A DNA stretch of 34,240 nt from Candidatus Desulfobacula maris (GCA_014383445.1 JACNHV010000339.1:1-34240), one strand, 5' to 3'. Shown: positions 16,920-24,500, counted from the stretch's first letter. Made by a program: numbers and translations. The notes: generated by a model not told the origin, from the letters alone.

Positions 16920-17205
16920 TCAACACTGGAAATCGCTTCTAAGATATTTTCAACCTATACCCATTCATTAGCAATACCCTGGGTACAAATTTTAATAAAT
17001 CTCATTGATCAAGAAAGATATGCAACAAATGTATCAATAAAACAATTTGAGATATCGCTGGAAAATGTATTTTCTATTTCGCTTGCTGCCGGTATATTCA
17101 ATAATAAAATTCCTTTGAACCGATAATTTATCTTGACTATATTTATTTTTGCATCTTAATATGACCACTTCATTTTTATCAATATATTTAAGGAGTAACA
17201 TCAAT
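16920..17205. other. Intergenic region before proC
   Basis: 286 bp of AT-rich sequence with no convincing gene. The only signal I support is a promoter near its right end (17133-17162). No strong terminator is seen behind the acyl-CoA synthetase gene. Confidence 0.5.
17133..17162 (+). promoter_or_regulatory. Putative promoter of proC
   Basis: TTGACT at 17133-17138 and TAATAT at 17157-17162, 18 bp apart. Transcription would begin near 17169, downstream of an alternative in-frame ATG at 17149, which supports the later proC start at 17206. Confidence 0.45.
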
Positions 17206-18063
17206 ATGCTGCAGGAAAAAAAGATAGGATTTATTGGAAGCGGAAATATGGGTGAAGCATTGATAAGCGGTTTGGTTCTTTCCAAGGCAGCAAAGCCTGA
17301 GAATATTATCTGTTCAGATATTTCAGAAGATACTTTAGAAGCAATTCAAAACAAATACAAAGTCTCAACAACAACAGACAATATTGAAGTGGCCAGAAAA
17401 TCTGAAATCGTTATCTATGCAACAAAACCCCAAATTTTAGGATCCGTCCTAAAAGAAACAGCCGTGGCACTTGACCAATCAAAGCTGATCATTTCCATTG
17501 CTGCCGGTGTTCCTTTGGCTGCCATTGCCTTAGGACTTCAAAAAGAACTTCGGCTCATCAGGGTCATGCCCAATATCTGTGCATTTGTAAAAGAAAGTGC
17601 CACAGCAATTGCAGCCGGTGAATTCGCTTCAAAGGATGATGTAGCCCTGGCACGAGCTATTTTTGATTCTGTTGGAAGAACCGTCTTTATCCAGGAAAAT
17701 GTACTCATGGACGCATTCACAGGATTAAGCGGCAGTGGTCCTGCCTATATCTTTATCATTGTTGATGCCATGGCAGACGCCGGTGTAAAAATGGGGCTGT
17801 CAAGAAAAGATTCGCTTTTTTTATCCACCCAGACGGTTCTTGGGGCGGCAAAGCTTTTGCTTGAATCAAAAGAACACCCGGGGCAGCTAAAAGACAGGGT
17901 AGCATCCCCTGGCGGGACTGCCATTGCCGGCATCCATACTCTTGAGCAGGGAGGGCTTAGAACAACCATGATCAATGCGATTGAAGCCGCTACCAAACGG
18001 TCAAAAGAACTGGGAGAGATGATGGTTAAAGATTTTATAAAAAACAATAACAAGAAAGACTAA
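17206..18063 (+). CDS. proC: Pyrroline-5-carboxylate reductase (ProC)
   Basis: Reduces 1-pyrroline-5-carboxylate to L-proline with NAD(P)H, the last step of proline synthesis. The N-terminal Rossmann motif is IGFIGSGNMGEAL (about 7-19). The ATKPQ and RVMPNICAFV segments and the P5CR signature LSGSGPAYIFIIVDAMADAG are present, as is the C-terminal VASPGGTAIAGIHTLE. The frame is open from an ATG at 17149, but AGGAG at 17191-17195 lies 10 bp before the ATG at 17206. The resulting 285-aa protein begins directly with the family N-terminus, so I use 17206. It appears to be a single-gene unit, ended by a shared hairpin. Confidence 0.95.
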   Translation: MLQEKKIGFIGSGNMGEALISGLVLSKAAKPENIICSDISEDTLEAIQNKYKVSTTTDNIEVARKSEIVIYATKPQILGSVLKETAVALDQSKLIISIAAGVPLAAIALGLQKELRLIRVMPNICAFVKESATAIAAGEFASKDDVALARAIFDSVGRTVFIQENVLMDAFTGLSGSGPAYIFIIVDAMADAGVKMGLSRKDSLFLSTQTVLGAAKLLLESKEHPGQLKDRVASPGGTAIAGIHTLEQGGLRTTMINAIEAATKRSKELGEMMVKDFIKNNNKKD

Positions 18064-18067
18064 AAAA

Positions 18068-18112
18068 GTTCAGGGCAGAAATTTAACATAGAATTGTATT
18101 TCTGCCCCGAAC
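18068..18112. terminator. Convergent terminator hairpin between proC and the DVU0772-like gene
   Basis: Inverted repeat with 15-nt arms, GTTCAGGGCAGAAAT (18068-18082) and ATTTCTGCCCCGAAC (18098-18112), with a single mismatch and a 15-nt loop. For minus-strand transcripts the stem is followed by TTTTTT, giving a good intrinsic terminator. In the + direction the T-run is missing, so termination of proC there may be weaker. Confidence 0.7.
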
Positions 18113-18153
18113 AATTGGCAAAGAAACTTCAAGGTGGAGTGATAAGTTAAGGC

Positions 18154-18507
18154 TTAAACTTCAAGTTCCCTTTTGAGCCAATCTCTTATATTACCTTCAA
18201 CGGCATATACACCCTTATACTGTCCGATTCCCTTCATAAACTCTGTTTCAAGGTTTTTTGGAAGTCTGAAATTTCCAAGATCCTCGGAATCAAATCCTCT
18301 TCTCCTGACCAGTATTAAGGTGGGCGGCTTTTTCCATGTATTAATCACAAAATACACGGTTTCGTTATTATTATCCCTTGAATTATAATAGGCCTGTGAT
18401 CTTAGCGGCCCCCACTCAAGATGAAGTGCAATGGCCTCTTCGGGTGTCATTTCCCAGTCCACTGAATTCACCAGATTGTAATTGTCTTTTATCTCATGAA
18501 GATTCAT
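18154..18507 (-). CDS. Small conserved protein resembling the DVU0772 family
   Basis: A 117-aa soluble protein with no catalytic motif that I recognise. Conserved-looking stretches are NLVNSVDWEMTPEEAIALHLEWG near the N-terminus, VYFVINTWKKPPTLILVRR in the middle and GQYKGVYAVEGNIRDWLK at the end. This pattern resembles the DVU0772 family of sulfate-reducing bacteria, from memory and not verified by search. The frame continues 11 codons upstream to a TTG, but GGAGG stands 6 bp ahead of the ATG at 18507-18505, so I choose that start. It lies on the minus strand at the end of the redox cluster, about 300 bp after the rubrerythrin gene. Function unknown. Confidence 0.7.
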   Translation of the reverse strand: MNLHEIKDNYNLVNSVDWEMTPEEAIALHLEWGPLRSQAYYNSRDNNNETVYFVINTWKKPPTLILVRRRGFDSEDLGNFRLPKNLETEFMKGIGQYKGVYAVEGNIRDWLKRELEV

Positions 18508-18801
18508 ATGCGCCTCCAGGGTTTCTTTGTATTTAGCCAAATCTTAAAAATACCTGAATCTTTAATACAGCAAATTGCGTGCCGATATTAGCTTCTTCAA
18601 AGAAAACACTTTAAATAAAGGAATTTAAACGATGGAAGCAAGGAAAACTTAGAAGGATAAAATAATTTTACGTGTGACCTTTATGTTATGGTACAGATAT
18701 GAGACATAATAAGCGAGTCATATGTGTATCGCCTATTTGCCAGATAGTGCTTGACCGAAAACCGCCAATTTTCCCGCTTTCGGTCAAGCACCAAATAAAT
18801 T
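18508..18801. other. Intergenic region between rubrerythrin and DVU0772-like genes
   Basis: About 290 bp without a supported gene. It contains a 14-bp-arm inverted repeat just behind the rubrerythrin stop and one isolated TGTGACCTTTA (18673-18683) that matches the core of the tandem repeat at 22966-23037. Confidence 0.5.
18747..18791. repeat. Inverted repeat, 14-bp perfect arms, copy of a dispersed motif
   Basis: GTGCTTGACCGAAA (18747-18760) and TTTCGGTCAAGCAC (18778-18791) flank a 17-nt loop, 10 bp after the rubrerythrin stop on the minus strand. No T-run follows. The arm, extended as TAGTGCTTGACCGAAAAC, is nearly repeated in reverse at 24700-24717 (TAGTGCCTGGCCGAAAAC). It may serve as an mRNA 3' end hairpin or be a REP-like element. 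Confidence 0.6.
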
Positions 18802-19377
18802 TTACCAGTTTTCACAAAGCAGTTCAAAAAACCCTGCCGGTTTCACACAGGCCGGGCACTTTTTCGGTGCAGCCTTTCCAGTATGGATATATCCGCAGCT
18901 CAGACATCGCCATACCATTTCTTCCTCTTTTTGAAAGACCCTGTCTGTTGCAATATTCCGGGCCAGCTCAAGATACAGTTTTTCATGATGCTTTTCAGCT
19001 ACAATAATATTGTTAAATGTATCTTGTGCCCTCTCAAATCCTTCTTCTTTGGCTACTATTGCAAATTTGGCATACATATCCTCACTGACATATTTTTCCA
19101 GGGCTGCTGCTGAAAGAAGATTGGCATGGGTATCCTTGATCACACCAGTGGGAAAGATCCATTTTATTTCAAGCTCTCCTGCGTTAAAAAATTTAAAAAA
19201 CCGCAACGCATGTTCAAATTCCTGATCCGCAGTTTCATTAAATATTTTTCCAATCTGGATAAATCCTTCTTCCATAGCTTTATCTGCAAAAAAATCATAC
19301 CGTGTTCTGGCCTGGGTTTCAGCCGCAAAAGAGGTATGAAGATTAATAGCTGTCCTGCTTTCCCTGAACTTAACCAT
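18802..19377 (-). CDS. Rubrerythrin
   Basis: Non-haem diiron peroxidase that reduces hydrogen peroxide in anaerobes. The ferritin-like four-helix part carries the carboxylate and His ligands (FAAETQARTRYDFF, ETADQEFEHALRFFKFF, IVAEKHHEKLYLEL). The C-terminus has a rubredoxin-like FeCys4 domain with two CxxC pairs (CLSCGY and CPAC), which supplies electrons. The frame begins with a GTG at 19383, but AAGAAGG is better spaced for the ATG at 19377, giving 191 aa, the usual size. It lies 14 bp behind the ferredoxin gene, so co-transcription is likely. Rubredoxin from the same cluster is a probable electron donor. Confidence 0.95.
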   Translation of the reverse strand: MVKFRESRTAINLHTSFAAETQARTRYDFFADKAMEEGFIQIGKIFNETADQEFEHALRFFKFFNAGELEIKWIFPTGVIKDTHANLLSAAALEKYVSEDMYAKFAIVAKEEGFERAQDTFNNIIVAEKHHEKLYLELARNIATDRVFQKEEEMVWRCLSCGYIHTGKAAPKKCPACVKPAGFFELLCENW

Positions 19378-19391
19378 AAGCACCTTCTTTT

Positions 19392-19583
19392 TTATTCTTC
19401 AATAATAATGGCCTCTGCACCACATTCAAAAGCTGCCTGACGAACGATGTCTTTCAGATTTTCAGGAATCTCATCCAGTTTAATGGTGGATTTTAACTGA
19501 TCTTCATCATACTCAAAAATTTCAGGACAAAGATCATTGCAGTTCCTGTCTCCCATGCACATTTTGCTGATCGTTACTTTCAT
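19392..19583 (-). CDS. Single-cluster ferredoxin with an Asp ligand (C-x2-D-x2-C-x3-C)
   Basis: A 63-aa ferredoxin. Its cluster motif is C9-MG-D12-RN-C15-NDL-C19-P, with the fourth cysteine C54 near the C-terminus (FECGAEAI). The second cysteine of the usual CxxCxxC is aspartate, as in Pyrococcus furiosus ferredoxin (CIGDAIC), where the cluster is Asp-ligated and can convert between [4Fe-4S] and [3Fe-4S]. A GTG lies 9 bp further upstream, but AAGGAG is well spaced only for the ATG at 19583. It sits between the VTT-flavoprotein gene and rubrerythrin, a plausible electron carrier for either. Confidence 0.88.
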   Translation of the reverse strand: MKVTISKMCMGDRNCNDLCPEIFEYDEDQLKSTIKLDEIPENLKDIVRQAAFECGAEAIIIEE

Positions 19584-19637
19584 TTTATACACTCCTTTTT
19601 TAAAATAATTTATTTACCATCTTACAACTTGCATAGC

Positions 19638-21809
19638 CTATTTCCGCATCCAGGCATGATATTTTCTGATCCATGCCAGTAATTTTTGGGGCGCATGTTT
19701 TTTTTTCCACAACCCGGCCGCATACTTATTAGCCTCGGCCATTGTAGGGTAAATATGAATTGTCCCTAAAATCTTATTCAATCCTATTCCATGCTTCATT
19801 GCAAGAACAAATTCTGCAATCACATCAGCAGCATGATTTCCCACAATGGTGACACCCAATATCTTATCCTTTCCCGGCACGGTCAAAACCTTTACAAATC
19901 CATGATTTTCAGAGTCTGCAATGGCCCGGTCAAGGTCATCAATCCCATATTTGACCATTTCATAATCAATCCCGGCAAATTTGGCATCTGTCTCATTTAT
20001 TCCAACCCTTGCCACTTCAGGATCAGTGTAAGTGGCCCATGGGATGGTGCTATAATCTACTCTGAATTTTTTAAACCTGCCAAACAGGGCGTTTACAGAA
20101 GAATACCAGGATTCGTGGGCGGCAGTATGGGTAAATAGATATCGGCCATGAACATCACCACTGCAATAGATATTGGGAAAATTGGTCTGTAAAAATTCAT
20201 TGGTTTCAATATGCTTAGTTCTGGTAAGTTCAATGCCAAGCTCCTCAAGGCCAAACCCTTTAACATTGGGGGTTCTTCCAAGGGCAATCAGGATCCTATC
20301 AAATGGGATCATAATTTGTTTTCCGTCATGATCACAAACCAATTGTTTTTGATCCCCTTGTTTTTCGTCTGGTTTTTCATCCTTGAAAACTTCAATGGCT
20401 TTGGCCGAATGATTCAAAAGGACCTCAATACCTTCTGCCCGGAATCTGTCTAAAACGATTTGGGCAGCATCAGGATCTTCTTTTTTCATTATCATCGAAC
20501 CCCTCTGGACAAGGGTTACCTTTGATCCCAGTCTTGAAAATCCCTGGGCAAGCTCACACCCTATCGGCCCTGCACCTAATACCAACAGGTTTTTTGGCAA
20601 AGTTCTAATATCCCAGATATTGTCCGAGGTAAGATAGCGTATCTGATCCAGTCCTGGCAGATCAGGAACCATTGGTTTTGCACCCGTGGCAACAATGATA
20701 TTTTTTGTGGTTAAAATTTTATCATTCACCTTTACTTCAAAAGGAGATACAATCTTTGCTCTGCCCTGGATACAATCCACACCCAACGTTGTATACCGTT
20801 CAATTGAATCATGGGGCGCAACTTTTTTAATAATGGATTGAATCCGTTCCATTATAGCGGCAAAATTAAAATCAATAGAAACCCTGTCAAACCCGAATTC
20901 TTTTGCTCTTCTGGTATAGGATAAAAGTCTGGCACTGGCAATCAAAGCCTTGCTGGGTACGCAACCAGTATTAAGGCAGTCTCCCCCCATTTTATGTTCT
21001 TCAATCAAAGCAACCTTTGCCTTGACAGCCGAGGCAATATAGGAAGCCACAAGCCCAGCCGCACCTGCGCCAATCACTACAAGGTTATAATCATAAACTT
21101 TCGGCTTTGAAAATTTAGAAAATACTTTTTGCTGTTTTACCATTGTTGTGAGCCGTTTTGCGATAATCGGGAAAATACCTAATAAAGCAAAGGAGAGAAT
21201 AATGTTCAACGATAAAATCTGGCTGATAGTTTCTATTTTTGCAAGCTGGGTTCCGGCATTGATAAATACAATGGTGACAGGAAGCATTCCCAGTTGCGAG
21301 ACAATATAAAAAACAGAGGTGCGAATGGTGGTAATACCCATTACAAGGTTGATCATAAAAAATGGAAACACAGGCACAAGCCTTAAGGTAAACAGATAAA
21401 ATCCACCCTCTTTTTCTATTCCCTTATTAATAGCAGCAAGTTTGGATGAAAATTTATGCTGGACCCAGTCTTTAAACATGTACCTGGAAACTAAAAAGGC
21501 TGAAGTTGCGCCCAGGGTGCTGGCAAAGGAGACAAGGATTGTACCGTATAAAACTCCGAACAAGGCACCACCCGCAAGTGTCATAATAGCAGCCCCGGGA
21601 AGGGATAATGCTGTCACAAGAATATAGACGGCCATATAAATTGCCATGGTCTGCGATTTATGATTAACATAATACTCATTAAAGGCATCAAGTTCATTTT
21701 TCATCCTTGTAAAAGAAAAATAATGATCCAGGTCAAACAAAAAAAATGTTAAAATCAACCCTGCTAAGGAAAGCAGAAGTACAATTTTAAATCCCAATTT
21801 TTTATTCAT
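19638..21809 (-). CDS. Fusion of VTT (TVP38/DedA-like) membrane domain and FAD pyridine nucleotide-disulfide oxidoreductase (MerA/Lpd-like)
   Basis: A 723-aa two-part protein. Residues 1-220 are a membrane domain with about five to six hydrophobic segments and the VTT hallmark RLVPVFPFFMINLVMG (143-158). From 240 on it is a soluble flavoprotein disulfide reductase. The FAD site is VVIGAGAAG (GxGxxG 247-252), and the redox-active pair is C278/C283 in GGDCLNTGCVPSK. The NAD(P)H motif is VLGAGPIGCELAQGF, followed by the C-terminal dimerisation domain. The HPT catalytic His of dihydrolipoamide dehydrogenase is replaced: HIYPTMAE has Y687, as in mercuric reductase-like enzymes. There is no N-terminal HMA domain and no vicinal C-terminal CC pair, so mercury reduction is doubtful. 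It is probably a membrane-tethered thiol/disulfide or quinone-linked reductase, 20 bp after the NDH-like gene. Confidence 0.88.
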   Translation of the reverse strand: MNKKLGFKIVLLLSLAGLILTFFLFDLDHYFSFTRMKNELDAFNEYYVNHKSQTMAIYMAVYILVTALSLPGAAIMTLAGGALFGVLYGTILVSFASTLGATSAFLVSRYMFKDWVQHKFSSKLAAINKGIEKEGGFYLFTLRLVPVFPFFMINLVMGITTIRTSVFYIVSQLGMLPVTIVFINAGTQLAKIETISQILSLNIILSFALLGIFPIIAKRLTTMVKQQKVFSKFSKPKVYDYNLVVIGAGAAGLVASYIASAVKAKVALIEEHKMGGDCLNTGCVPSKALIASARLLSYTRRAKEFGFDRVSIDFNFAAIMERIQSIIKKVAPHDSIERYTTLGVDCIQGRAKIVSPFEVKVNDKILTTKNIIVATGAKPMVPDLPGLDQIRYLTSDNIWDIRTLPKNLLVLGAGPIGCELAQGFSRLGSKVTLVQRGSMIMKKEDPDAAQIVLDRFRAEGIEVLLNHSAKAIEVFKDEKPDEKQGDQKQLVCDHDGKQIMIPFDRILIALGRTPNVKGFGLEELGIELTRTKHIETNEFLQTNFPNIYCSGDVHGRYLFTHTAAHESWYSSVNALFGRFKKFRVDYSTIPWATYTDPEVARVGINETDAKFAGIDYEMVKYGIDDLDRAIADSENHGFVKVLTVPGKDKILGVTIVGNHAADVIAEFVLAMKHGIGLNKILGTIHIYPTMAEANKYAAGLWKKKHAPQKLLAWIRKYHAWMRK

Positions 21810-21829
21810 TTATATTTTTGCCCATAAGA

Positions 21830-22951
21830 CTATAATACTTTTTCAATGGCTTGAAATTTCTTCATAAATTTGCGGTCAATATAATCTTTAATCATAAATG
21901 CAATTCTCCCGCCAAACACCAGCCATTTTTTCTTGAATATGCCAACTTTGCCGCCAACATTGAAAATCAAAAGATAGTCAGGCCCAGGATTAAATACTTC
22001 AAGCTCTCCTTGTTCAAGGCTTGCCATCAAGTTATGAAGCAGGACAGGATTTTGCCTGACTGCATATACACCAACCTTATCCAGAGGCTGATCCTTAAAA
22101 TAGATACAATCACCGCCGCCGAATATTTCAGGATATTTTTCACTTTGCAGGTATTTATTAACTAAAAGCCCTTTATCCGGCCCAACAGGCAGACCAGATT
22201 CCTCAAAGATGGTGGAAGGCTTTACACCCAGAGCCATGAAAATAAAATCTGTGGAAAATTTATCCCCCGTTTCAAGGCTGATTTCATCGGACTTGATCTG
22301 TTTTACATAACCTGTCTCAAAAATTTGAATACCTCTTTTGCCAAGGGTTGATATCACCCTTGATCTGATACTTTCGGGAAATCTTGCCATAAATTTTTTA
22401 CCGGCAAAAATATTAATATCCGGCATATGCTGGTTTACTTTTTTTGCCAGCTGCCAGACATTTCCAGCCACTTCCGCAGATGAAGGCCCGCCTCCTACAA
22501 TACTGACGATAATTTTTTTATGTAAAAACAATTTTTTTAATTTATCTGCAGCCTCCATTAGTTTTTCAATGGGTTTGACCGTGTAAATATTATCAGAGTC
22601 TTCAAGGCCTGCCTGCATGGGGACATAACTGCCCGCATTAAAGGAAACAACATCATAGGAAAATGTATGCCCTGTCCTGGTATAAATCTCTTTTTTATCC
22701 GGATCAATCCGAACGACTTTATCCTTTACAAAGATACCACCCTGTTTTTGAACCACATCCCTTGTGGCGAATCTGATATCGTCAGAACTGTAAGTCCCGC
22801 CCAGCATCCCGGGACCCATTCCGGAATAAAAGTGAAAAAAAGAAGGGCCGATCACTGTAACTTTAAACCCTTTTTCAACAAAAGAACCGATATTTTCAAG
22901 GGTCATCATGTGGGCATGGCCGCCCCCAATGAGTACAAGATGTTTTCTCAT
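21830..22951 (-). CDS. FAD-dependent pyridine nucleotide-disulfide oxidoreductase (NDH-2 / SelD N-terminal-like)
   Basis: A 373-aa flavoprotein. It opens with the dinucleotide-binding strand LVLIGGGHAHMMTL (GGG 9-11), and the FYSGMGPGMLGGTYS segment matches the oxidoreductase domain found fused to the N-terminus of some selenophosphate synthetases (SelD) and stand-alone NDH-2/SQR relatives. The second nucleotide site is VSIVGGGPSSAEVAGN, and the C-terminal FAD contact is IFGGGDCIYF. No redox CxxC is seen, so it is not a disulfide reductase in the strict sense. Its C-terminus is lysine-rich with a possible membrane-binding amphipathic stretch. AAAAGGAGAGGG precedes the ATG. Upstream lies an 18-bp tandem repeat and a selenoprotein gene. 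Confidence 0.85.
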   Translation of the reverse strand: MRKHLVLIGGGHAHMMTLENIGSFVEKGFKVTVIGPSFFHFYSGMGPGMLGGTYSSDDIRFATRDVVQKQGGIFVKDKVVRIDPDKKEIYTRTGHTFSYDVVSFNAGSYVPMQAGLEDSDNIYTVKPIEKLMEAADKLKKLFLHKKIIVSIVGGGPSSAEVAGNVWQLAKKVNQHMPDINIFAGKKFMARFPESIRSRVISTLGKRGIQIFETGYVKQIKSDEISLETGDKFSTDFIFMALGVKPSTIFEESGLPVGPDKGLLVNKYLQSEKYPEIFGGGDCIYFKDQPLDKVGVYAVRQNPVLLHNLMASLEQGELEVFNPGPDYLLIFNVGGKVGIFKKKWLVFGGRIAFMIKDYIDRKFMKKFQAIEKVL

Positions 22952-22965
22952 TTTACCCTCTCCTT

Positions 22966-23037
22966 TTACTTGTGACCTTTAGGTTACTTGTGACCTTTAA
23001 CCTGAAGGTCACGCGCAGGTTACTTGTGACCTTTTGG
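22966..23037. repeat. Tandem array of four 18-bp units (TTACTTGTGACCTTT), one inverted
   Basis: TTACTTGTGACCTTT occurs at 22966-22980, 22984-22998 and 23020-23034, that is at offsets 0, 18 and 54. The unit at offset 36 (23002-23019) carries the core inverted (AAGGTCAC). The result is also a dyad, GTGACCTT-N7-AAGGTCAC at 22990-23012, and an alternative one, AACCTG/CAGGTT at 22999-23021. It fills the gap between the selenoprotein stop and the ribosome site of the NDH-like gene, so it would be in the 5' leader or an internal promoter. Confidence 0.8.
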
Positions 23038-23038
23038 G

Positions 23039-23869
23039 TTAAAGACTGTCCATAAGTTTGCCCAGACTTGCCAGATGCACTTTTTCCTCATTGGCAATCT
23101 TATTGATAATATCCTTTGATTTCGCATTCTCAATTTTTGCAGACACTCTTTGATAAAGATCCAGGGCCTGTGCTTCTATTGACATGGCAAGAGAAATTAC
23201 ATCAATTTCAGAATTCAAGTCGGGATTAAAAAGATCAAGATATTCTCTTGTGGAAAGGCCACCTTCCAATGCCTTGTTTTCAACCATTTTTTCAAATTCA
23301 TCCCTGCTTGTTTCCCCATTGCTGATTTCATTGTATGCTTTATAAATAGACATCTGATGTTTTACTTCAATTTCAGATAATTTGGCAAAAAGATCTCTTA
23401 CTCGTTCATTTTTTGCTTCTATTTCCATGGAAATATAGAAATCGCACAACCCCTGTTCAAGGGAATAGGCTACCTTTAATATATCCTGGGGCTCTTCTTT
23501 GCCGGTGAAAAGATCCATTCCAAGATCCTGGGGGCCGATGGCAGTTTTGGCATGCCATGCCTTTATCCCGCCGGCGACATTAAACACTCGTTTAAACCCT
23601 TTTCCTGCAAGCATTTGCGCAGCAACACGGCTGCGCCCGCCAACAGCTCAGTAGACCAAAGTGGGTTTTTCAGGATCAAGTTCTTCAAGTCTGTCAGAAA
23701 GCTGGGGTAGAGGAATAAGCGTGGCTCCGGGAATATGGCTCTCCTGATATTCCGAGGGCTGCCTGACATCCAGGATGGTTATTTCTTCACCTGGATGCTG
23801 AGAAATATAGCTTTCAGTTTCATTAAAATCTATTGATTTAGCAGGCGTTAAAAACTGCATCCATTTCAT
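23039..23869 (-). CDS. Selenocysteine-containing rhodanese-ferritin-like (rubrerythrin) fusion protein
   Basis: One 276-aa protein is encoded if the in-frame TGA at 23650-23648 (codon 74) is read as selenocysteine. Residues 1-105 are a rhodanese domain (ITILDVRQPSEYQESHIPGA, then PTLVY-U-AVGGRSRVAAQ, then FNVAGGIKAW). The TGA stands exactly where the catalytic persulfide cysteine belongs (VYCxxGGRS). Residues 118-270 are a ferritin-like diiron bundle with ligands E138, E168/H171 (EVKH), E232 and E262/H265 (EKVH). Both halves are in one frame with no other stop, and both are well conserved, arguing against decay. A SECIS-like stem-loop follows the TGA. GGAGGAGT precedes the ATG. Likely role: sulfane-sulfur/persulfide or peroxide handling beside rubredoxin and rubrerythrin. 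Automatic annotation would split it in two (23648-23869 and 23039-23614). Confidence 0.87.
23617..23650 (-). promoter_or_regulatory. Recoded UGA and bacterial SECIS-like hairpin
   Basis: On the minus strand the TGA (23650-23648) is followed, 11 nt later, by a perfect 7-bp stem GCGCAGC / GCUGCGC (23636-23630 and 23623-23617) closing a 6-nt loop CGUGUU. The loop begins 18 nt after the UGA and has G at its second position. Both agree with the published bacterial SECIS model (loop about 16-37 nt after UGA, G among the first two loop bases) as I recall it. Confidence 0.8.
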
Positions 23870-23932
23870 ACATACTCCTCCTGGTTTGGTTTTATGCGTT
23901 GGCTAAAAGAGTTTATTCTCTAACGATCAAGC

Positions 23933-24112
23933 CTATCCAAGCGTCTTAAACGCCTTGGTACTAGCTCCACAGACAGGGCACTTCCAATCGTCGGGCAGAT
24001 CTTCAAATTTTGTTCCCTTTTCAATTTTTCCTTTTCTGTCTCCTTTATCAGGGTTATAAATATAACCGCAATTCGTAGTTTGACACTGATACATATCCTT
24101 TGGTTCGGCCAT
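23933..24112 (-). CDS. Rubredoxin with CX4C first knuckle
   Basis: A 59-aa one-iron electron carrier that is easily missed because of its size. The second knuckle and its lead-in are canonical ([16 protein letters not shown]45/C48). The first knuckle is C10-QTTN-C15[10 protein letters not shown], with four residues between the cysteines instead of two. A similar CX4C rubredoxin (Rd-2) is known from Desulfovibrio desulfuricans, as I recall. AAAGGAA precedes the ATG at 24112. It lies 63 bp upstream of the rhodanese-ferritin selenoprotein gene and is a natural electron donor for it and for rubrerythrin. Confidence 0.92.
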   Translation of the reverse strand: MAEPKDMYQCQTTNCGYIYNPDKGDRKGKIEKGTKFEDLPDDWKCPVCGASTKAFKTLG

Positions 24113-24273
24113 TTTAATTCCTTTCTTTTAAACCAATACGTCCATTTTGAAATTCACTCCCATATTTCTGTTTCATTTGCACTGCAAATCTGTCTCACGC
24201 CCATACATACACCTGAGGCCAAGAAGAAAAATGATACAATATTTTTTTTAAACGGAACCCAATAAAAATATTT

Positions 24274-24456
24274 TCATTCATCAACGTCCATGTCTTCTTC
24301 AACATCTGCATCCATTATCATCATGCACTCATGGCACTCAAGCTCAATATTGGGGACATCCCCATATCGTTTTATAATTTCCTGTTCAGACAGATGAGAA
24401 ACACCGGAACACCCACACTGTGGACAAGACGTTTTTATCCTGTATTTTTTTGTCAT
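24274..24456 (-). CDS. Small zinc-ribbon-like protein
   Basis: A 60-aa protein with two cysteine knuckles: CPQCGCSG near the N-terminus (C11, C14, C16) and CHECM around residue 41-45 (C41, C44). This is a zinc-ribbon or rubredoxin-like spacing. The tail is very acidic (DADVEEDMDVDE). GGAGG stands 6 bp before the ATG. It lies between two rubredoxin-type genes on the same strand. I do not recognise a named family. A structural zinc or an Fe(Cys)4 centre are both possible; the very acidic tail could mediate docking. Confidence 0.75.
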   Translation of the reverse strand: MTKKYRIKTSCPQCGCSGVSHLSEQEIIKRYGDVPNIELECHECMMIMDADVEEDMDVDE

Positions 24457-24500
24457 AATAACCTCCGGGTGTTTGAAATAATTAAGCCTTGTTGACTTTA

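Noticed and set aside
17149-17205. N-terminal extension of ProC from an ATG at 17149
   Set aside because: Overlaps the predicted promoter, and the ribosome site and family N-terminus point to 17206.
23563-23769. 68-aa frame across the selenoprotein region
   Set aside because: Out of frame with both conserved halves. The rhodanese and ferritin motifs are continuous in one frame if TGA is decoded.
23648-23869. Truncated rhodanese pseudogene
   Set aside because: The stop falls exactly on the catalytic Cys codon, the downstream frame is fully conserved, and a SECIS-like hairpin follows; recoding explains it better than decay.
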